Origin: Castellaniella denitrificans
Lineage (GTDB): Bacteria; Pseudomonadota; Gammaproteobacteria; Burkholderiales; Burkholderiaceae_B
Assembly (NCBI RefSeq): GCF_027214045.1
Contig: NZ_JAPWHE010000011.1
Coordinates: forward strand, 1-64,000
Direction: 5' to 3'
Length of the DNA stretch: 64,000 nt
In this document: positions 1-8,662 of the stretch, piece after piece
How positions within the stretch are numbered: position 1 is the stretch's first letter
Layout of the letters: every line of letters starts with the position of its first letter
The notes under the pieces: model-generated
The model's input: only the letters and a program-made list of their open reading frames with translations
Databases searched by the model: none
Told to the model about the DNA's origin: nothing
Position numbers and translations under genes: made by a program

Positions 1-133
1 CGGCATCACCAAAATGAGCATCGGACAGGTCGTGCGCGCCGCGCTGCCCTGGCTGCTCCTGCTGCTGACCTATCTGGCCTTCATCACCTACGTCCCGGCC
101 GTCAGCCTCTGGCTGCCCAGGCTCCTCGGCTGA
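1..133 (+). CDS. TRAP transporter large permease DctM, C-terminal fragment
   Basis: This is the last 43 residues of a gene that starts outside the window; the reading frame begins at base 2 and stops at 131-133. The visible piece is a hydrophobic segment (PWLLLLLTYLAFITYVPAVS) followed by LWLPRLLG. That arrangement, a final membrane helix with a Tyr-Val-Pro-Ala motif and a Leu-Pro end, is typical of DctM/TRAP large permeases, which move organic acids across the inner membrane using an ion gradient and a periplasmic binding protein. The substrate cannot be inferred from this fragment. A chemoreceptor gene follows 94 bp downstream on the same strand. Confidence 0.7.
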   Translation, partial: GITKMSIGQVVRAALPWLLLLLTYLAFITYVPAVSLWLPRLLG

Positions 134-182
134 GCGGCCGACACACGGCTGTCATACGCAACCGCCATAATCCCAGCGCAAG

Positions 183-202
183 CCCGGACCGTCAGGTCCG
201 GG
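183..202 (+). terminator. GC-rich hairpin after the TRAP permease
   Basis: CCCGGACC and GGTCCGGG form a perfect 8-bp stem around a GTCA loop. No T-run follows, so this may be a weak terminator or only a structured leader for the chemoreceptor gene. Confidence 0.4.
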
Positions 203-227
203 CGCTTCAGACCAAGGGATTGCCCGC

Positions 228-1868
228 ATGCGGTTTGCATTCACACTCAAGATCCGTTTCATCCTGTTCATGACCGTGCTGGCGTTGTGCGCGGGTCTGG
301 TCATGGGCGCCGTCGCCCATTTGCGGCGGACGGCCGACACCCTGCGCGAAGCGGAAGCCGCACGCTACCGGACCAGCCAATTGGCCGGCTGGTATCAAGC
401 CCAGGCCGCCGCCTTGGCCAGGGACGCCGCCGCCTTCGTTGCCAGCGAGCAACCGGAATTCGAACAGCGCTACCAGGAACACCTGGCCGTCCTGGAAGGC
501 CGCGCGCCCGACGCCCGCGGCGTTCAGGCCGACGCCGGCACCCGCTTCAGACAAGCTGGTCTGGACGCGGACGAACTGGCCTTGTTCGAAGACGCCCATG
601 CGCGGCTCATGACACTGGCCGCCACTCAGCGCGAGGCCATGGGGACCGCCAAAGGCGAACTGGACGACGGCAAGGGCGGCGTGCGCATCGCACTGCCCAA
701 CGCGCTGCTCGCCAAGGCGCTGATCTTCAACCAGCAATACACACAGGCCGAGGCTGAAATCACCGCCCTGATCGATGCGTTCGACACCCACCAGGCGCTG
801 CGGATGGAAGCCCGCGTCGACCAGGTCGCCGCGGACGGCCGGACGGCCGGGCACATTGCCACCGGCGCGGTGCTGGCGTTGCTGCTCTGCGGCATGCTGG
901 CCCTGCGCGGTCTTTATCGCTCAGTCAAGCGGCCCCTGGATCTGGGCGTGGCGCTGGCAGGCCATCTGGCGGCCGGCGACCTGTCCACCCCGATCGAAGG
1001 CGCGGGCCGCGACGAGATGGGTCGCCTGATGCACGCCCTGGAAGGCATCCGCCAGGGCCTGAACCGTACGCTCAACCGGGTCACGGACCATTTCGCGCAC
1101 GTCAATGCCGGCGTGGATGTCCTGTCCTGCGGCCAGGAGGCGGTCCTCGGGGACAGCCACGACCAGTGCGCCATGGCCGGGCAGGTGTCCTCCGCCATGG
1201 ACAGCCTGGACGAAACAGTCCGGCTGAACCACAATCGGGCGGTCGAAGCGAGAGATCTGAGCGAACAAGGCGACCGCGAGGCCCGCACGGGCGCCGAAGC
1301 GGTCGCCCGGCTGGCGCTGGCCATGGACGGCATTTCACGCAGCGGCCAACGCGTCGAAGACGCCGCCCGGCAGATCGTCGAGATCGCATTCCAGACCAAC
1401 ATCCTGGCCCTCAATGCCGCCGTCGAAGCCGCCCATGCGGGCGCCCATGGGCGCGGTTTCGCCATCGTCGCAGCCGAAGTCCGGTCGCTGGCCCAGCGGT
1501 GCGACCAGGCCGCCGCGCTGATTCAGACCACGATCGAGGCCTCCATCCGCGACAGCCGCGAGGGCGCGACCCTGGCCACCGAGGCGCGCGAGGCCATGGA
1601 CCGTGTCGTCCAGGCCACCGGCCGCAGCCGCCAGATCATGGACGAGGTCGCCGCCGTCACCGAATCCCAGGCCCTGTCCATCCACGAAACGGCGCAGGCG
1701 GCGCGCCGCCTGGAGGCCATCGGCGCGCGCGGCGCGCGCCAGGCCCAGGCCGCGTCACAGGTGGTGGCCGAACAGCGCGCCCGCGTCACCGATCTGCGCC
1801 AGACGCTGACGCAATTCAGGCTGGAGGCCGCGACACCCCAGGAAACCCCGCCCCGGCTGGCCGCCTGA
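228..1868 (+). CDS. Methyl-accepting chemotaxis protein
   Basis: This 546-residue inner-membrane chemoreceptor should sense a periplasmic ligand and control CheA through CheW. A first membrane helix lies at about residues 8-28. A mostly helical periplasmic domain of about 175 residues follows. A second helix ([14 protein letters not shown]) lies near residue 210, then a HAMP domain and the cytoplasmic signalling coiled coil. The signature hairpin tip is visible as [15 protein letters not shown] followed by [17 protein letters not shown]. No C-terminal NWETF-like CheR/CheB tether is present. The start has AAGGGA upstream. The ligand is unknown; its position directly after a TRAP permease gene makes a shared organic-acid ligand possible, but this is only inference. 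Confidence 0.93.
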   Translation: MRFAFTLKIRFILFMTVLALCAGLVMGAVAHLRRTADTLREAEAARYRTSQLAGWYQAQAAALARDAAAFVASEQPEFEQRYQEHLAVLEGRAPDARGVQADAGTRFRQAGLDADELALFEDAHARLMTLAATQREAMGTAKGELDDGKGGVRIALPNALLAKALIFNQQYTQAEAEITALIDAFDTHQALRMEARVDQVAADGRTAGHIATGAVLALLLCGMLALRGLYRSVKRPLDLGVALAGHLAAGDLSTPIEGAGRDEMGRLMHALEGIRQGLNRTLNRVTDHFAHVNAGVDVLSCGQEAVLGDSHDQCAMAGQVSSAMDSLDETVRLNHNRAVEARDLSEQGDREARTGAEAVARLALAMDGISRSGQRVEDAARQIVEIAFQTNILALNAAVEAAHAGAHGRGFAIVAAEVRSLAQRCDQAAALIQTTIEASIRDSREGATLATEAREAMDRVVQATGRSRQIMDEVAAVTESQALSIHETAQAARRLEAIGARGARQAQAASQVVAEQRARVTDLRQTLTQFRLEAATPQETPPRLAA

Positions 1869-1890
1869 GCACCCTGCGCGCGCAGCGGCC

Positions 1891-3027
1891 TCAGGCGGGA
1901 CCGGCCCGCCCCGGCGCACGCACGATCCGCGCCACCCGACCCAGCATCCCGGCGAACGTCAGCACCCAGGCGAACAGCGCCACATACAGGAAGCCGCGGG
2001 GCAGCGCCGCTAGAAAGCCGAACCCCATGGCGTGGTCCATCTGCCAGGTGCAGGCCGCATACATCCCCAGCGGAAACACCGCGCCCCAATACAGGGGATC
2101 GTACTGGAATGGAAAACGCTGGAAGACATAGCGCCAGACGCCCAACAGCAGCAGCATCGGAATCCACCAGGTGCCGGTCGCCCAGTAGAACACCGTGAAC
2201 CCCTTCAGGAACGGCAGCAACGACACCAGATACGGCGCGTCGGGCGCGTTCAGGATCAGCAGCGAACCGGCCAGGGTGGAGATCGCCATCGCGCCCATGT
2301 TGATCCAATACGGCGGCGCCAGGTCGTCGGGCGAGAAACGGAAGAACACGTAACGATAGAAGATCAGCGACATCATCCAGATATAGAGCATTCCGCCCCA
2401 TAGCCACATCGACAGGGCCATCAAATTCAGCTCCAGCCGGAAAGGCTGTCCGATGCGCGCGGCCAACAGCGCGCTGGACACCGCCAGCGACTGGGTCGAC
2501 ACCACCGCCAGCAGCCAGGCGCCGCTGATGCCTCGGTCCAACGTGGGTTTTTCCGGCTTGACCGTGAAGGCGGTGAAGATGGTGTAGGTCAGCGCGAGCC
2601 ACAGCGCCACCGCCACGGCCCACAGGATGAAACCGACCCGGATGTTGTCGGTCTGCACGATGAACTGGCTCGCCAGGATCCCCGTGCCGGCCACCGTGGT
2701 GAAATAACCCGGCCCCTTGAGATGATCGACCATATCGCCGAAAAAACGGCGGGGGTGGTGAAACGCCCGCAACGCATACAACACGCACAATACGGCATAT
2801 TGCGCCACGTTCAGCAGGAACAACAACCGCGCCACCAGCGGCAGGCCCATCATGCCCGCGCCCAGCGAAACGATCCCGGTCGCCATCACCAGGCCGAAAT
2901 AGGCCGGCGACAGACCGGCCAGCGCGGCGCGCCAGCCTGCCGGCGGCTCCGCGCCGCCGGCCCGCAGCGCGGTGGTCGCGGCAGACGCCGGCACCCGGCG
3001 CCCGTCGTCCGAAGAAGTCCCGTCCAT
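1891..3027 (-). CDS. TDT-family (TehA/SLAC1-like) C4-dicarboxylate / tellurite-resistance transporter
   Basis: This is a 378-residue polytopic inner-membrane protein with about ten hydrophobic segments. The first segment carries LSPAYFGLVMATGIVSLGAG, which resembles the opening helix of TehA, Mae1 and SLAC1 relatives that transport dicarboxylates or act as anion channels. The open frame extends further upstream, but the ATG at 3027 is chosen because GGAGAG lies seven bases before it and the extra upstream sequence has no membrane or family character. It converges on the chemoreceptor gene with a 22-bp gap and is divergent from prfB. Substrate is not determinable from sequence; a tellurite-resistance role would be a name inherited from the family. 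Confidence 0.85.
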   Translation of the reverse strand: MDGTSSDDGRRVPASAATTALRAGGAEPPAGWRAALAGLSPAYFGLVMATGIVSLGAGMMGLPLVARLLFLLNVAQYAVLCVLYALRAFHHPRRFFGDMVDHLKGPGYFTTVAGTGILASQFIVQTDNIRVGFILWAVAVALWLALTYTIFTAFTVKPEKPTLDRGISGAWLLAVVSTQSLAVSSALLAARIGQPFRLELNLMALSMWLWGGMLYIWMMSLIFYRYVFFRFSPDDLAPPYWINMGAMAISTLAGSLLILNAPDAPYLVSLLPFLKGFTVFYWATGTWWIPMLLLLGVWRYVFQRFPFQYDPLYWGAVFPLGMYAACTWQMDHAMGFGFLAALPRGFLYVALFAWVLTFAGMLGRVARIVRAPGRAGPA

Positions 3028-3193
3028 GCCTGCCCTCTCCCATGCCGCCCCCGGGCCCATGCCCATTTGCGCGGTCGCGTTAAAATAATTGATTATCCCC
3101 GTAATTCGGCGCGCACGGACATCGGGGCGCTCCGCCGGATACGGTGGCGCGCGCCCCCGCCGCGCCGGCCAGACATCGACACAGGACATCTCC

Positions 3194-4298
3194 ATGGAAG
3201 CCGAACGCCAGAACCAGATCATCGCCCGCATCGACGATTACGCCGAGCGTCAGGGCCTGCTCCGGAGGTATCTTTGACTACGATGCCAAGGCCGAACGCC
3301 TGCATGTCGTCAACGCCGAACTGGAAAGCCCGGACGTCTGGAACGATCCGCAGCACGCCCAGGAACTGGGTCGCGAAAAAAAATCCCTGGAGACCGTGGT
3401 CGGCACCCTGTCCGACCTGGAGCGCGGCCTGAACGACGCGCGCGACCTGTTCGAACTGGCCAGCGCGGATGACGACGACGCCACGCTGCAAGCCATCGAG
3501 CAGGACTGCGCCGCCCTGGGCGAACGCCTGGAGGCGCTCGAATTCCGGCGCATGTTCAACAACCCGGCCGACCCCCTGAACTGCTTCGTCGACATCCAGG
3601 CCGGCGCCGGCGGCACCGAAGCCCAGGACTGGGCCTCCATGCTGCTGCGCCAGTACCTGCACTACGGCGAACGCAAGGATTTCAAAGCCGAAGTCCTGGA
3701 AGAATCCGAAGGCGAAGTCGCCGGCATCAAGTCGGCCACCATCAAATTCGAAGGTGAGTACGCCTATGGCCTGCTGCGTACGGAGACCGGCGTGCACCGT
3801 CTGGTGCGCAAAAGTCCCTTCGATTCGTCCAACGGCCGGCACACCTCCTTCGCCAGCGTCTTCGTCTACCCGGAAATCGACGACTCCTTCGAGATCGACA
3901 TCAATCCGGCGGACCTGCGCATCGACACCTACCGCGCCAGCGGCGCCGGCGGCCAGCACATCAACAAGACCGACTCGGCCGTGCGCATCACGCACCAGCC
4001 CACCGGGATCGTCGTGCAGTGCCAGAACGACCGCTCCCAGCACCGCAACCGCGCCGAAGCCATGCAGATGCTGAAATCGCGCCTCTACGAACTGGAAATG
4101 CGCAAGCGCATGGCCGAACAGCAGAAACTGGAAGACGCCAAGAGCGACGTAGGCTGGGGACACCAGATCCGGTCCTACGTCCTGGACCAGAGCCGCATCA
4201 AGGATCTGCGCACCGGCGTGGAAATTTCCAACACCCAGAAGGTCCTGGACGGCGATCTGGATCCCTTCATCACGGCCAGCCTCAAGCAAGGCGTCTGA
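3194..4298 (+). CDS. prfB: Peptide chain release factor 2, with programmed +1 frameshift
   Basis: RF2 recognises UGA and UAA stop codons and triggers peptide release. The gene is read in two frames. Codons 1-27 run from ATG 3194 to CTT 3272-3274 and meet an in-frame TGA at 3275-3277; ribosomes slip +1 at CTTTGAC and continue from base 3276 to the stop at 4298, giving about 367 residues. The upstream CGGAGG acts as the Shine-Dalgarno-like stimulator three bases before the slippery codon, as in the classical RF2 autoregulatory site. The SPF tripeptide ([10 protein letters not shown]) for stop-codon recognition and the GGQ motif ([15 protein letters not shown]) are both present. It is followed 15 bp later by lysS, the usual partner. 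Confidence 0.97.
3261..3278 (+). promoter_or_regulatory. RF2 programmed +1 frameshift signal
   Basis: TCCGGAGGTATCTTTGAC combines a Shine-Dalgarno-like CGGAGG, the slippery CTT codon, the in-frame TGA stop and the following C that weakens termination. When RF2 is scarce, termination at UGA is slow and the ribosome shifts +1. This is the well-known negative feedback loop of prfB, seen here directly in the bases; the two halves should not be annotated as a broken gene. Confidence 0.95.
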
Positions 4299-4313
4299 GC
4301 CCATTCTCACGAC

Positions 4314-5828
4314 ATGACTTCGATCGAAACCCAAGCCCCCGACGAGAACCGTCTGATCGCCGAGCGCCGCGCCAAGCTGGATGCGCTGCGCCAGGCAGGC
4401 CCCGCCTACCCCAACGACTTTCATCCCGACAGCCACGCCGCCGATCTGCACCGGGACTGCGGCGATCTGGACGAGGACACCCTGCAGGCCCAGGGCCGGC
4501 GCGCCCGCGTCGCCGGACGCATGATGCTCAAGCGCATCATGGGCAAGGCCAGCTTCGCCACGCTGCAGGACGCCACAGGGCGCCTGCAGCTGTACCTGGA
4601 CCGGGGCGTGCTCGGCGACGAAACCTATGCCGCCTTCAAGTCCTGGGATATCGGCGACATCGTCGGCGCAGAGGGCGAAGTCTTCAAGACGCGCAAGGGC
4701 GAACTGTCGCTGCGCGTGCAGTCGCTGCGCTTGCTGTCGAAATCCCTGCGCCCCCTGCCCGACAAGTTCCACGGCGTGGCCGACCAGGAACTGCGCTACC
4801 GTCAACGCTACGTGGACCTGATCATGACCGAGGGCACGCGCGAGACGTTCCTCGCCCGCAGCCGCATCGTCACCGCGATCCGCCAGATCATGTCGGAAGC
4901 CGACTTCCTCGAAGTCGAGACCCCGATGCTGCATCCCATACCCGGCGGCGCGGCGGCCAAGCCCTTCATCACCCACCACAACGCGCTGGACATGGAAATG
5001 TACCTGCGCATCGCCCCGGAACTCTACCTGAAGCGCCTGATCGTCGGGGGCTTCGAGCGGGTCTTCGAGATCAACCGCAATTTCCGCAACGAGGGCGTCA
5101 GCCCGCGCCACAATCCTGAATTCACCATGATGGAATTCTATGCGGCGTATACGGACTATCGCTGGCTGATGGACTACACCGAAGCCCTGATCCGCGAAAC
5201 CGCGCGGCGCGTGCGCGGCACCGCGAGCCTGAGTTACCAGGGCCATCCCCTGGATCTGGACCGGCCCTTCGACAGGCTGACCATCGTCGAGGCGATCCTG
5301 AAACACGCCCCCGCTTATGCGCCCGCCCAGCTTCAGGACGAATCGTATCTGCGCGGCGAGCTGAGCCGCCTGGGCGCGGACGTGGATGGCCCGGCCCTGG
5401 CCCATGCGGGCCTGGGCGCGCTTCAACTGGCGCTGTTCGAGGAAACCGCCGAATCGAAACTCTGGCACCCGACCTTCATCATCGACTACCCGGTGGAAGT
5501 CTCGCCACTGGCGCGGGCCTCCGACACGCAGGCCGGCATCACCGAACGTTTCGAGCTGTTCGCCTGCGGACGCGAAATCGCCAATGGGTTTTCCGAGCTG
5601 AACGACCCCGAGGACCAGGCCGCACGCTTCCAGGCCCAGGCAGCCGCCAAGGATGCGGGCGACGAGGAAGCCATGTACTATGACGCGGACTACGTGCGCG
5701 CCCTGGAATATGGCATGCCCCCCACGGGGGGCTGCGGCATTGGCATCGACCGGCTGGTCATGATGCTGACCGACAGTCCCAACATCCGCGACGTGATCCT
5801 GTTCCCACACCTGCGGCGCGAGGACTGA
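4314..5828 (+). CDS. lysS: Lysyl-tRNA synthetase, class II
   Basis: This 504-residue cytoplasmic enzyme charges tRNA-Lys. An N-terminal OB-fold anticodon-binding domain (about residues 55-155, including [19 protein letters not shown]) precedes the class II catalytic core. Motif 2 is visible as [15 protein letters not shown] and motif 3 as [19 protein letters not shown] near the C-terminus. The length matches the bacterial LysS family. It lies 15 bp after prfB, the conserved proteobacterial arrangement, and ends at a strong bidirectional terminator shared with the convergent isc cluster. Confidence 0.97.
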   Translation: MTSIETQAPDENRLIAERRAKLDALRQAGPAYPNDFHPDSHAADLHRDCGDLDEDTLQAQGRRARVAGRMMLKRIMGKASFATLQDATGRLQLYLDRGVLGDETYAAFKSWDIGDIVGAEGEVFKTRKGELSLRVQSLRLLSKSLRPLPDKFHGVADQELRYRQRYVDLIMTEGTRETFLARSRIVTAIRQIMSEADFLEVETPMLHPIPGGAAAKPFITHHNALDMEMYLRIAPELYLKRLIVGGFERVFEINRNFRNEGVSPRHNPEFTMMEFYAAYTDYRWLMDYTEALIRETARRVRGTASLSYQGHPLDLDRPFDRLTIVEAILKHAPAYAPAQLQDESYLRGELSRLGADVDGPALAHAGLGALQLALFEETAESKLWHPTFIIDYPVEVSPLARASDTQAGITERFELFACGREIANGFSELNDPEDQAARFQAQAAAKDAGDEEAMYYDADYVRALEYGMPPTGGCGIGIDRLVMMLTDSPNIRDVILFPHLRRED

Positions 5829-5842
5829 TTCGCGCTCGAACA

Positions 5843-5880
5843 ATGAAAAAGGCCAGTTCCGTTGGACTGGCCTTTTTCAT
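5843..5880. terminator. Bidirectional terminator between lysS and iscA
   Basis: A perfect 15-bp stem (ATGAAAAAGGCCAGT pairing with ACTGGCCTTTTTCAT) encloses an 8-base loop. The A-run and T-run on its two sides make it an intrinsic terminator in both directions, fitting the convergent genes on either side. Confidence 0.85.
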
Positions 5881-5936
5881 GCCGGACCGGCGGACGGGAG
5901 ACGCTCGTCCGGCCCCCTGTCACGCGCCGCGCATCA

Positions 5937-6260
5937 TCAGACAGTAAAGGATTCCCCGCAGCCGCAAGCGGCCTTTTCGTTGGGGTTGTTGAAACGGAAG
6001 CCCTCGTTCAAGCCTTCGCGGGCGTAGTCCAGTTCCGTACCCTGCAGATAGGGCAGGCTGTCTGACGTCACATACACGCGCGCACCGAACTGCTCGAAGA
6101 CCTGGTCTTCCGCGTCGGGGGCGTCCACGTATTCCAGGTGATAGGACATGCCCGAGCAGCCCGAGGGCTTGACCCCCAGGCGCAAGCCCAGGCCCTTGCC
6201 GCGTTTTTCCAGGTGGCGCTGGATGTGCTCAGCGGCCCGTTGTGTCAGGGTGATTCCCAT
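5937..6260 (-). CDS. iscA: Iron-sulfur cluster assembly protein IscA
   Basis: This 107-residue A-type carrier accepts or delivers Fe-S clusters to client proteins. The three expected ligands are present at the same positions as in E. coli IscA: Cys35 in [10 protein letters not shown], and Cys99 and Cys101 in [10 protein letters not shown]. The ATG at 6260 is supported by GAGG seven bases upstream; the longer frame is the overlapping iscU sequence. Its start lies inside the 3' end of the iscU-like gene (32-bp overlap), implying coupled translation. The operon ends here: hscB, hscA and fdx, which normally follow, are replaced by the convergent lysS. Confidence 0.95.
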   Translation of the reverse strand: MGITLTQRAAEHIQRHLEKRGKGLGLRLGVKPSGCSGMSYHLEYVDAPDAEDQVFEQFGARVYVTSDSLPYLQGTELDYAREGLNEGFRFNNPNEKAACGCGESFTV

Positions 6261-6684
6261 GATGTGCCTCAGGAACGATGGTTGTCGGTGGAACCGGGTG
6301 TTTATCAGTGTAATCGGCCACGGCCGCGCGGATGGCGTCCTGCGCCAGCAAGGCGCAATGCAGCTTGTCGGGCGCCAGGTCCAGGGCCTGGACAATGTCC
6401 TGGCTGCCGATGGCCAGCGCCTGCTCCAGGTCGCATCCGCGCAGCCATTCGGTCGCAAGCGATCCGGCCGCGATGGCTTCACCGCTGCCGAACGCCCGGA
6501 AACAGGCAGATTCTATGGTAACGCCTTCCAGCCGGATCTGCAGTTTCAGGATCTGACCGAGCTCGGGCGAGCCCACCAACGCGGTGCCCACCCGGGGATC
6601 ATCCACGTCGAAAGAACCGACGTTGCGCGGATGCAGGTAGTGATCCAGGACCCGCGGCCCGTACGACAGCCCTGTCACCGGCAT
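6229..6684 (-). CDS. IscU-like protein lacking two of three cluster-ligand cysteines
   Basis: This 151-residue protein aligns along the whole IscU scaffold ([51 protein letters not shown]). However, the expected ligands are altered. The PACGD segment reads PELGQ (Leu42 in place of Cys37, Gln44 in place of Asp39). The YGCG segment reads FGSG (Ser67 in place of Cys63). Only His109-Cys110 of the final ligand pair is kept. The HscA-recognition motif LPPVK reads LAPDK. The C-terminus carries about 22 extra residues (from PVPPTT) read through the iscA start. ATG 6684 with GGAG just upstream overlaps the iscS end by 10 bp. It should not hold a [2Fe-2S] cluster as canonical IscU does; its role is unknown. 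Confidence 0.88.
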   Translation of the reverse strand: MPVTGLSYGPRVLDHYLHPRNVGSFDVDDPRVGTALVGSPELGQILKLQIRLEGVTIESACFRAFGSGEAIAAGSLATEWLRGCDLEQALAIGSQDIVQALDLAPDKLHCALLAQDAIRAAVADYTDKHPVPPTTIVPEAHHGNHPDTTGR

Positions 6685-7889
6685 TGCTCCGCCCAGGCGC
6701 CCAAGGTGCCTTGCTGACGCATTTCCCACAGGGGAGACAGCTCACGCAAGCGCCCGATCTGGTCACGCAGCAACCGCACGGCCCTGTCCACCTCGTCCCG
6801 CGTGGTGTAGCGCCCCAGGGTCAGGCGCAGCGAACTGTGCGCCAGCGTGTCGCTGCGCCCCAGGGCGCGCAGTACGTGGGAAGGCTCCAGACTGGCCGAA
6901 GTACAGGCCGAGCCCGAGGACAGGGCCAGTTCCGGCACGGCCATCAGCAGGGCTTCGCCCTCCACATGGGCCACGCTGATGTTCAGGGTGTGCGCCACGC
7001 GCCGGTCCGGATCGCCGTTGAGATAGACATCCGGCAAGTCGCGCAGACCGTCCCACAGGCGGTCGCGCAACGCCCGGATGCGGGGAATTTCGGTGTCCAT
7101 CAATTCGCCCGCCAGCGTGAACGCCTCGCCCATGCCGACGATCTGGTGGGTGGGCAGCGTGCCTGAACGCAAGCCGCGTTCATGGCCGCCGCCGTGGATC
7201 TGGGCCTCCAGGCGCACGCGCGGTTTGCGGCGCACGTACAAGGCCCCCACCCCCTTGGGACCATAGGTCTTGTGCGCCGACAGGGACATCAGATCCACGC
7301 CCAGCGCCTGGACATCGATCGGCAGCTTGCCCGTGGCCTGGGCGGCGTCGGTATGGAACAGGATGCCGCGATCGCGACAGAGCGCCGCCAGTGCGGCGAC
7401 ATCCTGGATCACCCCGATCTCGTTGTTCACCAGCATCACCGACACCAGGATCGTGTCGGGGCGCAGGACGGCGGCCAAGGCATCGGGGCCCACCAGACCG
7501 TTGGCGTCCACATCCAGCCAGGTGACTTCGAAGCCTTGGCGTTCAAGTTCGAGACAAGGGTCCAGCACCGCCTTGTGTTCGGTTCGAACCGTGACCACAT
7601 GCCTGCCACGGCCGGCATGGAACCGCGCCGCGCCCTTGATCGCCAGATTGTCGGACTCGGTGGCGCCGGAAGTCCAGACGATTTCCCGCGGATCGGCATG
7701 GATCAGGGCCGCAACCTGCCCGCGCGCCCGTTCGACGGCTTCTTCGGCATCCCAGCCCCAGGCGTGGCTGCGCGAAGCGGGATTGCCGAAGCGTTCGCTC
7801 AGCCAGGGCAGCATGGCCTGGAGGACTCGCTCGTCGACGGGTGTGGTAGCGGAATAGTCCAGGTAGATCGGGGACGGATCCTGTGGCAT
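6675..7889 (-). CDS. iscS: Cysteine desulfurase IscS
   Basis: This 404-residue PLP enzyme takes sulfur from cysteine as a persulfide and passes it to scaffold proteins and tRNA thiolation enzymes. The PLP lysine is Lys207 ([12 protein letters not shown]), His105 lies in RTEHKAV, and the mobile-loop catalytic cysteine is Cys329 ([16 protein letters not shown]). Length equals E. coli IscS. The C-terminal tail after SPLWEM is [14 protein letters not shown], unlike the GVDLNSIEWAHH ending I recall for canonical IscS, a tail that contacts IscU. The gene starts 15 bp after iscR and overlaps iscU by 10 bp, so the cluster is one transcription unit. Confidence 0.97.
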   Translation of the reverse strand: MPQDPSPIYLDYSATTPVDERVLQAMLPWLSERFGNPASRSHAWGWDAEEAVERARGQVAALIHADPREIVWTSGATESDNLAIKGAARFHAGRGRHVVTVRTEHKAVLDPCLELERQGFEVTWLDVDANGLVGPDALAAVLRPDTILVSVMLVNNEIGVIQDVAALAALCRDRGILFHTDAAQATGKLPIDVQALGVDLMSLSAHKTYGPKGVGALYVRRKPRVRLEAQIHGGGHERGLRSGTLPTHQIVGMGEAFTLAGELMDTEIPRIRALRDRLWDGLRDLPDVYLNGDPDRRVAHTLNISVAHVEGEALLMAVPELALSSGSACTSASLEPSHVLRALGRSDTLAHSSLRLTLGRYTTRDEVDRAVRLLRDQIGRLRELSPLWEMRQQGTLGAWAEQCR

Positions 7890-7904
7890 TGAAACTCCGG
7901 TAAA

Positions 7905-8426
7905 TCAGGCCGATACGGGCTCCTGGACTGGTGAATCGGCCGCAACCGGCGTGATCGGGATCGTCGCGCGTCCGTTGCGCATGTGGCCGGATTCCTGCCA
8001 TTCGCGCAGCCGTTGCTGGTCGACCAGGTCCTGCAGCGAAACCGAGTCCAGGTATTCCAGCATTTTACGACTCAAAGTCGCCCACAGGTCGTGGGTCATG
8101 CATTTGCCGGTATGGCCGTTGCGACCGATGTCGCAGTTTTCCTTGCCCCCGCAACTGGTGGCGTCCAGCGGCTCGTCGACGGCGAAGATGATGTCCGCCA
8201 CAGAGATGTCGCGCGCATGCCGGGCCAGCGTGTAGCCGCCGCCCGGACCACGCACGCTGTCGACCAGCTCATGCCGCCGCAGCTTGCCGAACAACTGTTC
8301 CAGGTAGGACAGGGAAATATTCTGGCGCGCGCTGATGGCGGCCAGCGTCACTGGTCCGCTGTGATGGCGCAAGGCCAGATCGATCATTGCCGTGACGGCG
8401 AAACGTCCCTTGGTCGTCAAACGCAT
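7905..8426 (-). CDS. iscR: Fe-S cluster-sensing transcriptional regulator IscR (Rrf2 family)
   Basis: This 173-residue DNA-binding protein represses the isc operon when it carries a [2Fe-2S] cluster. The N-terminal winged helix starts MRLTTKGRFAVTAMIDLAL, with Glu43 in SYLEQLF, the residue that discriminates DNA half-sites in E. coli. The cluster ligands are Cys92, Cys98, Cys109 and His112 (CGGKENC, then KCMTHDLW). The loop between the second and third cysteines is five residues longer than in E. coli. It is the first gene of the iscRSUA unit, and two good type 1 IscR sites lie upstream. Confidence 0.97.
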   Translation of the reverse strand: MRLTTKGRFAVTAMIDLALRHHSGPVTLAAISARQNISLSYLEQLFGKLRRHELVDSVRGPGGGYTLARHARDISVADIIFAVDEPLDATSCGGKENCDIGRNGHTGKCMTHDLWATLSRKMLEYLDSVSLQDLVDQQRLREWQESGHMRNGRATIPITPVAADSPVQEPVSA

Positions 8427-8469
8427 GGTGAAGTCCTCTGTGGATGCGGAGAAAACGTGGGCATGGCAA

Positions 8470-8494
8470 ATACCCGACTATTCAAGTCAAGTGT
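8470..8494. promoter_or_regulatory. IscR type 1 operator, proximal
   Basis: The 25 bases begin ATACCCGACT and end AAGTCAAGTGT. They agree with the E. coli type 1 IscR consensus (halves of the form GACT and AGTC with flanking pyrimidine and purine runs) at 22 of 25 positions by my count. On the minus strand the site contains TTGACT, a plausible -35 element for iscR, so occupancy would block the promoter. Confidence 0.75.
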
Positions 8495-8500
8495 ACCTCC

Positions 8501-8525
8501 TTACCCGACTAAAACACTCGGTTTT
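8501..8525. promoter_or_regulatory. IscR type 1 operator, distal
   Basis: A second, weaker copy starts TTACCCGACTAAAACACTCG and lies 31 bp upstream of the first copy relative to iscR. It shares the CCCGACT half-site exactly. The spacing of nearly three helical turns puts both sites on the same DNA face. A further short dyad, TTGACCCTTGTCAA at 8547-8560, lies beyond it. Confidence 0.6.
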
Positions 8526-8616
8526 AAGCTCAAAAAAAACCGGAACTTGACCCTTGTCAATTCCGACCACGCATCAGGGGCATCCGCCCCTCCCTCATCA
8601 GCCTTATCCGGAAATG

Positions 8617-8645
8617 CCAGGGGGCGCTCCGAGAGCGCCCCCTGG
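8617..8645 (-). terminator. Hairpin downstream of the phosphatase gene
   Basis: CCAGGGGGCGCTC and its exact complement form a 13-bp perfect stem around a 3-base CGA loop, 17 bp past the phosphatase stop codon. No clear T-run follows on the minus strand, so it may be a terminator or an mRNA 3'-end stabiliser. It separates this gene from the iscR promoter region. Confidence 0.6.
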
Positions 8646-8662
8646 TGTGGAAAACGAGGAGA

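Noticed and set aside
1874-1885. Palindrome CTGCGCGCGCAG between the chemoreceptor and TDT transporter genes as a terminator
   Set aside because: It has no loop or T-run and is a simple alternating GC run that is common in this DNA.
3194-3277. Apparent frameshift or truncated gene at the start of prfB
   Set aside because: The stop is part of the conserved programmed +1 frameshift signal, so the gene is intact.
3219-5843. 874-residue open frame antisense to prfB and lysS
   Set aside because: It lies exactly opposite two well-recognised genes, has no recognisable motif and no credible start; high-GC DNA commonly keeps antisense frames open.
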